Assembly: GCA_002382735.1 (NCBI GenBank)
Contig: DFZN01000002.1
Span: 1-15,417 of the forward strand
Length of the DNA stretch: 15,417 nucleotides
Reading direction: 5' to 3'
From: a bacterium UBP11_UBA4055
Lineage (GTDB): Bacteria > UBA4055
Part shown: piece by piece, positions 1-9,428 of the stretch
How the letters are laid out: each line of letters opens with the position of its first letter
How positions within the stretch are numbered: position 1 is the first letter of the stretch
Notes under the pieces: model-generated
What the model was told of the DNA's origin: nothing
Seen by the model: the letters and a program-made list of their open reading frames with translations, nothing else
Databases searched by the model: none
Position numbers and translations under genes: made by a program

Positions 1-258
1 TTCTATATGAAACAGTACACTAGTAATAAAAATGCAATGTTGAAAGAACTAACTTCAAGGGTTACTGAAGATAATACTGTTTCGTGCATTGGTAATTCAA
101 ATGCAATTGCTGCACACGTTACTAAAACTGACCAAATAAAAAGAACGTATCATTTGAAAATGGATGCTAATAGAAACAATGCTGATAAAAGAGATTTTAT
201 AAGAATTGCGACACCATATAGTAAATACAAAAATAAATTTTTTATTTTTTTAAATTAA
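1..258 (+). CDS. Possible 3' end of an AT-rich gene (partial)
   Basis: The frame is open from the first base of the window to a TAA at 256-258. The first ATG inside the window is at 7, but nothing resembling a ribosome binding site can be seen before it, so the true start may lie upstream. The predicted piece is about 85 residues, polar, rich in Asn, Lys and Thr, with no motif I recognise. Its base composition resembles the secreted-protein gene at 1191-2999 and not the host-like genes around it. The last ten or so residues are read from the repeat that begins at 228. In the second copy of that repeat a different frame is used for the stop codon, so this frame may be a decayed or chance one. 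Low confidence that it is a functional gene. Confidence 0.3.
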   Translation, partial: FYMKQYTSNKNAMLKELTSRVTEDNTVSCIGNSNAIAAHVTKTDQIKRTYHLKMDANRNNADKRDFIRIATPYSKYKNKFFIFLN

Positions 259-315
259 GATATAATTTAACCGCCCGTTGAGGCGGTTTTTTTTATGTAA
301 GAACAAACTGAAAAA
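228..315 (+). repeat. Direct repeat, copy 1 (terminator-containing)
   Basis: This is 88 bp matching 2991-3077 with three substitutions (in the stretch before TATAAT) and one single-base indel (G296 side). It holds an A/T-rich lead, a TATAAT, a GC-rich hairpin with a T run, and the 17-base tail AAGAACAAACTGAAAAA. The match stops at about 316, where host-like sequence leading to a toxin-antitoxin pair begins. The repeat sits at the 3' end of an AT-rich reading frame, as the second copy does. Confidence 0.9.
269..294 (+). terminator. Intrinsic terminator in repeat copy 1
   Basis: The stem AACCGCC / GGCGGTT (7 bp) closes a 6-base loop, CGTTGA, and is followed by eight T. It ends transcription coming from the AT-rich frame on the left and separates it from the MNT/HEPN operon. 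Confidence 0.85.
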
Positions 316-382
316 CAGAGAATGGAATAATACTTTTTTTGATATCCGGCATAGAAAATTGCAACATCCTAAACTTTCTCAC

Positions 383-411
383 TTGACCTTGACCGCATAA
401 AAGATTAAATT
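383..411 (+). promoter_or_regulatory. Predicted promoter of the MNT/HEPN operon
   Basis: TTGACC (383-388), 17 bases, then TAAATT (406-411). A second overlapping TTGACC lies at 389-394. The ribosome binding site AAAGGA (427-432) is six bases before the ATG at 439. The -10 box is a moderate match, so this is a prediction. Confidence 0.45.
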
Positions 412-438
412 ATTCCAATATTACAAAAAGGACGCTCT

Positions 439-762
439 ATGCTGAATAAAAACGATGACAAAGTTCTTTACAGAATAAAAGAAATTTTACTGGAAACAGG
501 GATTGTCGAAAGTCTTATTCTGTTCGGATCGAGAGCTTATGGTAATTCGAGCTCCGAAAATTCCGACTATGATATTCTGATCATTTCAAAAAAGGAACTT
601 GACTGGCAGGAGCAGGATCATATTTTCGACCTTTTATATACAATACAGCTTGAGTACGATGTTGTTCTTGATCTTCATTTTCTGGCTAAGGCAGAGATAG
701 ATACTATCAGAGGCAGGCAGCCGATCTTCAAAAAAGCATTGGAAGAAGGATTGAGCGTATGA
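439..762 (+). CDS. MNT-type nucleotidyltransferase (antitoxin of MNT/HEPN pair)
   Basis: A 107-residue minimal nucleotidyltransferase. It carries the family signature G30-S31-R followed by D43-Y-D45, and a likely third metal-binding acid at D78 in a VVLDL stretch. In known MNT/HEPN toxin-antitoxin systems such a protein neutralises the HEPN partner, in the best studied case by adding AMP to it. The start is supported by AAAGGA six bases upstream. Its stop codon TGA overlaps the ATG of the HEPN gene (ATGA at 759-762), which fits translational coupling and a fixed stoichiometry. The length is normal for the family. The family call is firm; the antitoxin role is inferred from the pairing. Confidence 0.85.
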   Translation: MLNKNDDKVLYRIKEILLETGIVESLILFGSRAYGNSSSENSDYDILIISKKELDWQEQDHIFDLLYTIQLEYDVVLDLHFLAKAEIDTIRGRQPIFKKALEEGLSV

Positions 763-1160
763 CTTTAAATGAGATAGATAAAGCTACAATGATCTCTTAC
801 AGGATCGAGCAGGCTGAAGAAACGATAAAAGAAGCAGAGCTTTTAATATCAAATAAAATGTACCGCGCTGCCAATAACAGGATATACTACGGAATATTCT
901 ACGCACTACTTGCGCTTGCGCTTAAACATGATTTTTCTACCTCAAAGCACAGTCAGCTTATTGGATGGTTCAATAAAACATTCGTTGCTCCGGAAATATT
1001 AAGCAGAGAACTCGGCAAAACAATAAGCAGGATCTTTGAATCGAGGATTAAAGGCGATTACGATTCATTTATAACGATATCCGAAAGTGAGATCAATTCA
1101 AGATTTTCGGATATGAAAAACGCAATTCAGCAGATTAAAGATTTCATTACAAAGCATTAA
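759..1160 (+). CDS. HEPN-domain protein (likely toxin partner)
   Basis: A 133-residue all-alpha protein with the pattern of the COG1895-type HEPN family: an aromatic stretch RIYYGIFYALLALAL (about 41-55), SKHSQL (62-67), a second amphipathic stretch with FNKTF, and ESRIKGDYDSF (94-104). HEPN toxins are usually RNases with an R-x4-6-H motif. Here the expected site reads R96-IKG-D100-Y101 and the histidine is missing, so catalytic RNase activity is uncertain; the Tyr at 101 could still be the residue modified by the nucleotidyltransferase. It is translated from an ATGA overlap with the upstream gene. Family confident, toxicity inferred. Confidence 0.8.
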   Translation: MTLNEIDKATMISYRIEQAEETIKEAELLISNKMYRAANNRIYYGIFYALLALALKHDFSTSKHSQLIGWFNKTFVAPEILSRELGKTISRIFESRIKGDYDSFITISESEINSRFSDMKNAIQQIKDFITKH

Positions 1161-1190
1161 CTTATAAGTTGTCCAAATCAGGGAGGGATC

Positions 1191-2999
1191 ATGAACAAAC
1201 TGTCAATTTTTACGGCGACTTTGCTCGCAATTACTTTGGCTAGTCCTTTTTTTGGGAAGAATTCTCAAGCTTTTTCGCAGGAAAAATATGATTATGATAT
1301 TGAATTATTGTTTGATACACGAGTAGATGTTGGAGAACCAGCTCAAGATGCAAATGCTACCCTTACTGCTCTTGATATTAATATGGATATACAAAGTCAA
1401 ACAAAACCTTTAGATGCTAATGGAAAAGTTCTTTTCTCAAATGCTTACACTGATATTCCAAGTGCTTTGTTTACATCTATAAAATATGATTTTAAAATTA
1501 ATGGTGACAAATTAGGTGTTAATATTCCTAATGTTGTTTCTGCTACTATTTATAATGAAGTTGGACAAACTCTTTATTCACAAAAATTTAATGGTTATTC
1601 TCCTGTGGCTGTTCCTTCTAGATTATTACATTGTGCTGATGAAAAAACTTTTGTTGTATTTAAAGATTCTCATGGTGAAAAATATACTTTAAGAAAAATT
1701 ACCACCGGAACAGATCTCGGATTCGCCAGGGCGGGGAACTGGGAAAAGACCTTCATTCAGACAAAAGATGGAAGTAAAGTAGAAATTGGAAAAGGTAAAG
1801 CTACTATAAGATATGAAGTTAAAATTGTTCCTAACGATGGAAGTAATATGGAAAAAACTGAAATTGATACTATTGATGTTTTACTTCAAGATGGAAGACA
1901 AACTTTTGAAATGTATGATTTGGAGAAAGTTAGAAATGAACATGTTTATTCAGGAAATGTTAGTATGATTGATGTTAATAATCCTTCAACGTTAACTCCT
2001 TTGGCTTACGCAGATATGCAAGTTTGTAGACAAACTGCTGATGGAACTTTTGAAGTAATTTCAGAGTTTCAAGCAGATGCATTTGGAGATTATGAAACTC
2101 CAAGAATTCCTGTTCAAGATTCTGTTTGTGTAAGAATTAAAAAAGAAGATGGGCAAGGTCCTATTCACTTAACTACTTTGAAATATAATGAAACAACTAA
2201 GGAATATGAAGATACTGGTTGGTTTAGTGCTAAGTTAGTTAACACAACACCAAGAACAAAACATGGTGGAACTGATGGAACTGGATTAATTGGACAAGGA
2301 AAATATAAAGGAGTTACTGATGTTAATTTTGGAATTCTTGGAAGAATTACTGATCATCCAAATGCTCAAGCAGCTGTTGATGAACAAAACGCTTTAGATG
2401 TTTTAGGAGTTATTACTGATATGACTTTAGAAACTCTTGATGCTAGAATTGCAACTCAAGGTAAAACTAGAGGAAACTTAAGCTTTAAACCTTGGAGAGA
2501 AGGAAATGCAGGAACTATTTATTTAGGTTACCTTAATGCAACTCAACAAGATAGTGTAAGAAGTTGGGGTAATGAATTCGCAAGACTTTATGGAAAAGAT
2601 AATTTCAATGATTTGTACACTGAAGTTGCTGATTCAACACAAGCAAATGTTATTGTTGAAGAAGGAAGTAATGTGTTTAAAGGATATGAAACAGACAATT
2701 CAAGTGAAGTAAATACAAGATATAGCTATGAACTTATCACAAATAGTGGAAGGGCTTTTGTATCTATGGGTGAAAAGCCAACTAAAAAAGAAATATTTTC
2801 AAGACCGAACTGGGATTCAACTGGATATTTTAGTGCAAGTTCTACAACTGCTCAAGAATTCACTCTTTTAGATTGGATATTTAAGCCAATGTTTATGACA
2901 TTAGATGAACAAAGAGGAAGTAAAGGAGTTCAATCAAATTTGATGAATTATATTTCATTACCTTATGATGAAGCAATTAAAAATTTAAATCAAAAATAA
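1191..2999 (+). CDS. Secreted, beta-rich hypothetical protein of foreign composition
   Basis: A 602-residue protein with an N-terminal signal peptide (MNK, then a hydrophobic core at about 4-21, likely cleaved near NSQA at 24-27). No close family is recognised. Two stretches, about 35-75 and 255-315, have the 'variable A.V....G.....T..G.Y' pattern of carboxypeptidase-regulatory-like beta sandwiches. Residues around 118-135 (ATIYNEVGQTLYSQKFNG) resemble the IYN..GQ core of FCB-type secretion-tail domains. The C-terminus has QEFTLLDW (about 552-559) and NLMNYISLPY (582-591), in the order seen in zincin peptidases but without the zinc histidines. The ribosome binding site GGGAGG (1181-1186) supports the start. 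The gene begins 30 bases after HEPN, so it may be co-transcribed. From about 1265 on, Gln is almost always CAA and Arg AGA, unlike the neighbours, except for a GC-rich patch near 1700-1755. Confidence 0.75.
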   Translation: MNKLSIFTATLLAITLASPFFGKNSQAFSQEKYDYDIELLFDTRVDVGEPAQDANATLTALDINMDIQSQTKPLDANGKVLFSNAYTDIPSALFTSIKYDFKINGDKLGVNIPNVVSATIYNEVGQTLYSQKFNGYSPVAVPSRLLHCADEKTFVVFKDSHGEKYTLRKITTGTDLGFARAGNWEKTFIQTKDGSKVEIGKGKATIRYEVKIVPNDGSNMEKTEIDTIDVLLQDGRQTFEMYDLEKVRNEHVYSGNVSMIDVNNPSTLTPLAYADMQVCRQTADGTFEVISEFQADAFGDYETPRIPVQDSVCVRIKKEDGQGPIHLTTLKYNETTKEYEDTGWFSAKLVNTTPRTKHGGTDGTGLIGQGKYKGVTDVNFGILGRITDHPNAQAAVDEQNALDVLGVITDMTLETLDARIATQGKTRGNLSFKPWREGNAGTIYLGYLNATQQDSVRSWGNEFARLYGKDNFNDLYTEVADSTQANVIVEEGSNVFKGYETDNSSEVNTRYSYELITNSGRAFVSMGEKPTKKEIFSRPNWDSTGYFSASSTTAQEFTLLDWIFKPMFMTLDEQRGSKGVQSNLMNYISLPYDEAIKNLNQK

Positions 3000-3077
3000 A
3001 TTTTTTATTTTTTTAAATTCAAGTATAATTTAACCGCCCGTTGAGGCGGTTTTTTTTATTAAGAACAAACTGAAAAA
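2991..3077 (+). repeat. Direct repeat, copy 2 (terminator-containing)
   Basis: This is 87 bp, nearly identical to 228-315. It begins inside the last three codons of the secreted-protein gene and supplies its TAA (2997-2999), then the A/T-rich lead, TATAAT, hairpin and the AAGAACAAACTGAAAAA tail. Downstream a toxin-antitoxin operon begins, as after copy 1. Recombination between the two copies would delete 2.76 kb carrying MNT, HEPN and the secreted-protein gene. Confidence 0.9.
3032..3057 (+). terminator. Intrinsic terminator in repeat copy 2
   Basis: Same 7-bp stem AACCGCC / GGCGGTT, 6-base loop and eight T as in copy 1. It lies 32 bases after the stop codon of the secreted-protein gene, so it is that gene's natural terminator. 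Confidence 0.88.
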
Positions 3078-3094
3078 AGATTTGTAAAAAAGGA

Positions 3095-3123
3095 TTGATA
3101 TGCATGCGCCGATTGCGTATCTT
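3095..3123 (+). promoter_or_regulatory. Predicted promoter with overlapping palindromic operator (RelE/ParE operon)
   Basis: TTGATA (3095-3100), a 17-base spacer, TATCTT (3118-3123). The 25 bases 3097-3121 form an imperfect palindrome centred on C3109, with 9 of 12 positions pairing (outer GATA/TATC, then GCA/TGC, inner CG/CG). A palindrome filling the -35/-10 spacer is the usual place for an antitoxin or toxin-antitoxin complex to bind and repress its own operon. This is inference from position and symmetry. Confidence 0.45.
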
Positions 3124-3155
3124 TACTTATAGAGCCAATGATGGAGAATGAAGGT

Positions 3156-3392
3156 ATGACGACTCTTGAGTTAAAAAAAATATTGATACACAGGATTGCC
3201 GAGATTGACGATCTTTCTTTTCTTAAAGCCATAAAAACCATTCTGGATTCTAAGACTGATTCTGAAGTTTTGACATTGACAAAAAAGCAGAGAAATGAGA
3301 TCATAGAATCAAAGAAGGATATTGAAAAAGGGTTATTTACCGAGCACAAGATATTTGAAAAGGAAGTCGCCGGATGGCTCAAAGGAAGATAA
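3156..3392 (+). CDS. Antitoxin of a RelE/ParE-type toxin-antitoxin pair
   Basis: About 78 residues, helical and charged, with the layout of small antitoxins paired with Bacteroidetes-type ParE/RelE toxins: an N-terminal helical part (TTLELKKILIHRIAEIDD), a middle loop, and a C-terminal KKDIEKGLFTEHKIFEKEVAGWL segment that probably wraps the toxin. I prefer the ATG at 3156 because GGAGA (3143-3147) sits eight bases upstream; ATGs at 3138 and 3141 in the same frame would add six residues but have only a weak AGAG. The gene overlaps the toxin by 19 bases. No classical ribbon-helix-helix or HTH is evident, so how it binds DNA is unclear. The role is inferred mainly from the pairing. Confidence 0.75.
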   Translation: MTTLELKKILIHRIAEIDDLSFLKAIKTILDSKTDSEVLTLTKKQRNEIIESKKDIEKGLFTEHKIFEKEVAGWLKGR

Positions 3393-3673
3393 TCTGGTCC
3401 AATAAAGCCAGATCGAAGCTGTATGAAATTCTTGATTTTTACATTGAAAGGAATAAAAGCAAGACTTATTCCGTTAAATTGTATAAAAGAATCCAAAAAG
3501 ACCTTAAGCTGATCGTAAAAATGCCGAACGCAGGTATGAAAACCGATTTGGATCCTGTAAGGGGACTGATCGTGGAAAACCTGATTATATTTTATGAACA
3601 TAGCGCAGATGAAATAATAATCCATACGATTTGGGATTGCAGGCAGGACCCTGATCAACTGGAGATCAAATAA
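3374..3673 (+). CDS. RelE/ParE-family toxin
   Basis: A 99-residue protein with the fold signature of the RelE/ParE superfamily: two N-terminal helices (ARSKLYEILDFYIERNKS), the MPNAG turn, GLIVENLIIFYEH beta strands, and the C-terminal strand HTIWDCRQDPDQL, which closely follows the Bacteroidetes-type subgroup pattern HTIWD.RQ.P..L. Members either cleave mRNA at the ribosome or poison DNA gyrase; the sequence does not settle which. It overlaps the antitoxin by 19 bases and has AAGGA upstream within that gene. Length is typical and the frame is intact, so the pair may be functional. Confidence 0.85.
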   Translation: MAQRKIIWSNKARSKLYEILDFYIERNKSKTYSVKLYKRIQKDLKLIVKMPNAGMKTDLDPVRGLIVENLIIFYEHSADEIIIHTIWDCRQDPDQLEIK

Positions 3674-3697
3674 TCACAACTGACGGAGCGTAAAAAA

Positions 3698-4024
3698 TTG
3701 AAAGAAACTAAGAACAAATTCCTCGCATGGACGCTGATGATAGCCTCATTCGGTCTTTTCGTGCCGGACATTTTAAAGAAAGAACAGGATTTTGAAGAAG
3801 GATCGCTGAAATATAAAAACATGAAGCTCAACAACATCTTCTGGGCGATAATATATTTCTTCTTTTTCGTAATGATAGTCGCAGCCACATTCGATTCATT
3901 CTTCATTAACAGAGCGGTTCTGGTCAAATATATGACCCGTACAGCCTTAAGCCTTCTCGTTTACATCCTCATCTCTGACGCCGTGGTCTATTTTATTAAG
4001 AACAGCGGTAAAGCAAAAAAATAA
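3698..4024 (+). CDS. Small three-segment membrane protein, unknown function
   Basis: A 108-residue protein starting at a TTG, chosen because GGAG (3685-3688) lies nine bases upstream and no ATG fits. Hydrophobic segments at about 8-24 (FLAWTLMIASFGLFVPD), 47-66 (IFWAIIYFFFFVMIVAATFD) and 83-101 (ALSLLVYILISDAVVYFI) suggest two or three membrane passes, with a charged loop KKEQDFEEG between the first two. It ends in a lysine-rich tail. No family is recognised. It stands 24 bases after the toxin gene and 20 before mfd in the same direction, so it may share a transcript with mfd. Confidence 0.6.
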   Translation: MKETKNKFLAWTLMIASFGLFVPDILKKEQDFEEGSLKYKNMKLNNIFWAIIYFFFFVMIVAATFDSFFINRAVLVKYMTRTALSLLVYILISDAVVYFIKNSGKAKK

Positions 4025-4044
4025 TAACGCCGCTATAGAAAATA

Positions 4045-7377
<3,333 letters not shown>

Positions 7378-7430
7378 TGATATCTTACATTGTGTTTTTA
7401 AGTAAAATCCGTTAAATTCGAAGTAGGAGA

Positions 7431-7479
7431 TCACCGGTCTTTTATTTGTGAAAACGGGTAAATATTTCGGTGACCCGAA
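7431..7479 (+). promoter_or_regulatory. Possible alternative hairpins in the leader of the flavin oxidoreductase gene
   Basis: In the 125-base gap after mfd, TCACCG (7431-7436) can pair with CGGTGA (7468-7473), while TTCGG (7466-7470) can pair with CCGAA (7475-7479). The two pairings share bases and exclude each other. No T run follows and it does not match the FMN riboswitch consensus. Short stems such as these can occur by chance. I see no convincing terminator for mfd nor a clear promoter in this gap. Confidence 0.2.
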
Positions 7480-7502
7480 GGGAAACAATTTAGGAGAGTA
7501 TT

Positions 7503-8603
7503 GTGAGGTCGTTTTATATCAGGGATCTGAAAATAGAAAAGCCGGTAGTTCAGGGCGGGATGGGTGTGGGAGTATCGCTTTCCCGACTTGCTGCGACAGT
7601 GGCAAATGAAGGCGGGATCGGTGTAATAGCTTCAGTGGGCGCGGGACTTTTCGAGGATGATTTCAAGTCGGATTATCAGGCGGCAAATCAGAGAGCTTTA
7701 AGAAACGAGATAAGAAAGGCTAAATCAGCTACAAAAGGAGTGATCGGGCTGAATGTAATGGTCGCTTTGAACGACTATAAAGAGATAATTAATACAGCTG
7801 TAGATGAAAACATAGACATACTTTTTCTCGGTGCCGGTCTTCCTACGGATGTTCCGAACGAGATAGGAATAGAGAGGTATAAAAGCTCGGGCGTAAAAGT
7901 AGCTCCTATCGTATCTTCAGGTCTTGCCGCAAAGATAATTCTCCGCAAATGGGACAGAGGCTTTAACATGATACCTGATGCTTTTGTAGTGGAAGGTCCT
8001 CTAGCCGGAGGGCATCTCGGCTATAAAAAAGAAGATCTTTTTAAGGAAGAATTCAAACTTGAAAATCTCATCCCGGAAGTACTTGCGGAAATAAAACCTT
8101 TCGCTGAGAAGTACGGAAGGGAAATTCCTCTGATAGCGGCCGGAGGTATTTATACAGGCGAGGATATATATAACATCCAAAAACTGGGCGTGAAAGCAGT
8201 CCAGATGGGCACAAGATTTGTTGCAACTAACGAATGCGACGCGACGGACGAGTTCAAAAACGAATATATCAAGTGCACAAAAGAAGACATTGTAATAATC
8301 CAGAGCCCTGTCGGACTTCCCGGCAGAGCAATAAACAACCAGTTTTTGAAAGAAATCGAAGCGGGATACGCTAAAAAAGTGACTTGCCCGTGGCTGTGCT
8401 TGAAAAGCTGCGCCGCGGAAAAAGCACAGTACTGCATAGGTCAGGCTCTCGCGAACGCCAAAGAAGGTCATTTGTCTGAAGGTTTCGCTTTCTGCGGGGC
8501 AAATGCCTACAGGATCGACAAGATCATATCGGTAAAAGAACTTTTTGCCGAGCTTGAAGAAGGATATGACAGAGCCGCCGCGAATGATGCGGGCAGCAAT
8601 TAA
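7503..8603 (+). CDS. NAD(P)H-dependent flavin oxidoreductase (nitronate monooxygenase/YrpB family)
   Basis: A 366-residue TIM-barrel FMN enzyme. The N-terminal VVQGGMGVGVSLSRLA, the EGPLAGGHLG segment with the family's active-site histidine, and AAGGIYTGEDI...VQMGTRFV (FMN phosphate binding) identify the 2-nitropropane dioxygenase-like family. The physiological substrate cannot be told; related members oxidise nitronates or reduce quinones, and FabK (enoyl-ACP reductase) is a relative. The C-terminus has C295-PWL-C299-LKS-C303, C311 and C331, a cysteine pattern found in a subgroup of anaerobes' proteins, possibly for a metal centre. The start is GTG, supported by GGAG (7493-7496). It converges with cobO, leaving only two bases between the stop codons. 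Confidence 0.9.
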   Translation: MRSFYIRDLKIEKPVVQGGMGVGVSLSRLAATVANEGGIGVIASVGAGLFEDDFKSDYQAANQRALRNEIRKAKSATKGVIGLNVMVALNDYKEIINTAVDENIDILFLGAGLPTDVPNEIGIERYKSSGVKVAPIVSSGLAAKIILRKWDRGFNMIPDAFVVEGPLAGGHLGYKKEDLFKEEFKLENLIPEVLAEIKPFAEKYGREIPLIAAGGIYTGEDIYNIQKLGVKAVQMGTRFVATNECDATDEFKNEYIKCTKEDIVIIQSPVGLPGRAINNQFLKEIEAGYAKKVTCPWLCLKSCAAEKAQYCIGQALANAKEGHLSEGFAFCGANAYRIDKIISVKELFAELEEGYDRAAANDAGSN

Positions 8604-8605
8604 AA

Positions 8606-9130
8606 CTATTTCTCGATACCGGTTCGCGCCTGAACGCCCTTTGTATAGTAATGCTTGATCTCTTTCATCTCGGTCACCAGATCTGCCATTTCAATAAGCT
8701 CCTGAGATGCTTTCCTTCCCGTAATAACAACTTCAACATGCACCGCTCTTGAAATTAAAGCCTGTCTGAGTTCCTCGAATGTAAAAAGTTTGTAATAAAT
8801 CGCGATATTAGCCTCGTCCATGATCACAAGGTCGTATTCGCCTGAGAATAATATCTCTTTCACCTCAAAAAAACCCGCTCTGGCCGCATCAATATCATCC
8901 TGTGACGGTTCGTTATAAATAAAGCAGTCAAGCCCGTACTGTTTGATGGTTATGTTCGGAATCTTCGGGATGATGTTGAGCTCACTGTAATGCATTCCCT
9001 TGACGAACTGGCCGATAAAAACCTTTTTACCCGCTCCCGCAGCCCTGAGAGCCAGCCCGAACGCAGCGGTCGTTTTGCCTTTTCCGTCTCCCGTGTAAAC
9101 CTGTATGTAGCCTTTTTCTTTCTCAGTCAT
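8606..9130 (-). CDS. cobO: Corrinoid adenosyltransferase, CobO/CobA (BtuR) type
   Basis: A 174-residue protein that transfers the adenosyl group of ATP to cob(I)alamin or cobinamide, making the B12 coenzyme form, in the cytosol. The P-loop GDGKGKTTAAFGLALRAAG sits at about residues 14-32. YDLVIMDEANIAI (about 102-114) provides the acidic motif, and the C-terminal ITGRKASQELIEMADLVTEM followed by a KH...KGVQARTGIE tail matches the family. Size is usual for the class. The ATG at 9130-9128 follows a weak GGAA, and a strong promoter lies just upstream on the same strand. It implies that the host salvages or makes corrinoids; no other cob genes are in the window. Confidence 0.95.
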   Translation of the reverse strand: MTEKEKGYIQVYTGDGKGKTTAAFGLALRAAGAGKKVFIGQFVKGMHYSELNIIPKIPNITIKQYGLDCFIYNEPSQDDIDAARAGFFEVKEILFSGEYDLVIMDEANIAIYYKLFTFEELRQALISRAVHVEVVITGRKASQELIEMADLVTEMKEIKHYYTKGVQARTGIEK

Positions 9131-9153
9131 TTGATCATTTCCGTTTTTTTATC

Positions 9154-9182
9154 AATATAAGCAAGATCGAAGAACCAGTCAA
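9154..9182 (-). promoter_or_regulatory. Promoter of cobO (minus strand)
   Basis: Read on the minus strand: TTGACT (9182-9177), a spacer of exactly 17 bases, TATATT (9159-9154). The predicted transcription start is around 9147, giving a leader of under 20 bases. That is too short for a cobalamin riboswitch, and none is seen. Confidence 0.7.
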
Positions 9183-9190
9183 TTTAATTC

Positions 9191-9220
9191 TTGACCGTAA
9201 AGACTCAGATTTTGTATATT
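9191..9220 (+). promoter_or_regulatory. Promoter of the small membrane protein gene (plus strand)
   Basis: TTGACC (9191-9196), 18 bases, TATATT (9215-9220). The -35 box is only eight bases from that of the divergent cobO promoter, so the two may compete for polymerase. Confidence 0.6.
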
Positions 9221-9241
9221 TATTGAAAAACAGGGGTCGAA

Positions 9242-9409
9242 ATGAGCTCTAATAAGCAATATAAAGAACCGGGACCAAAAACAAGATTCTTTTTCGGCCG
9301 AATATTCCCGCTGATATTCGTAGCAGTAGGATTCGGACTTTTCTGGAAAGGATCTGCGGCCATGAATAAAAAGCCCGATGCTCAAAAAATAACCCCAAAT
9401 GAATTATGA
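9242..9409 (+). CDS. 55-residue single-pass membrane protein
   Basis: A short complete gene: ATG at 9242, TGA at 9407-9409. The protein begins MSSNKQYKEPGPKTRFFFGR, has one hydrophobic segment (about residues 21-35, IFPLIFVAVGFGLFW) and ends with a polar tail. Support comes from the promoter at 9191-9220 and from AGGGG (9232-9236) five bases before the start. The short arginine-flanked segment followed by KGSAAM recalls the N-terminus of some DUF3592-like proteins, but this is a weak resemblance. Function unknown. Its orientation is opposite to cobO and to the gene remnant on its right. Confidence 0.6.
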   Translation: MSSNKQYKEPGPKTRFFFGRIFPLIFVAVGFGLFWKGSAAMNKKPDAQKITPNEL

Positions 9410-9428
9410 TGCCAAACGAGACACCATG

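Noticed and set aside
228..315. Integron attC site formed by the repeat
   Set aside because: ATTTAAC matches RYYYAAC, but no matching GTTRRRY partner lies at the proper distance on either strand (GTTGAGG fails the last base). The symmetry is explained by a short terminator stem, and no integrase is in the window.
3059..3658. 199-codon reading frame on the minus strand
   Set aside because: It is antisense to the well-supported RelE/ParE pair and membrane-protein start region, and its translation has no recognisable family features.
7378..7502. FMN riboswitch upstream of the flavin enzyme
   Set aside because: The conserved AGGATATGCTTCGGGGCA-type core and the multi-stem layout are absent.
8001..8471. 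156-codon minus-strand frame across the flavin oxidoreductase gene
   Set aside because: It is a shadow of a conserved gene on the plus strand, with Phe-rich low-complexity translation and no ribosome binding site.
9131..9190. Cobalamin riboswitch for cobO
   Set aside because: The predicted leader is under 20 bases and no B12-box-like sequence is present.
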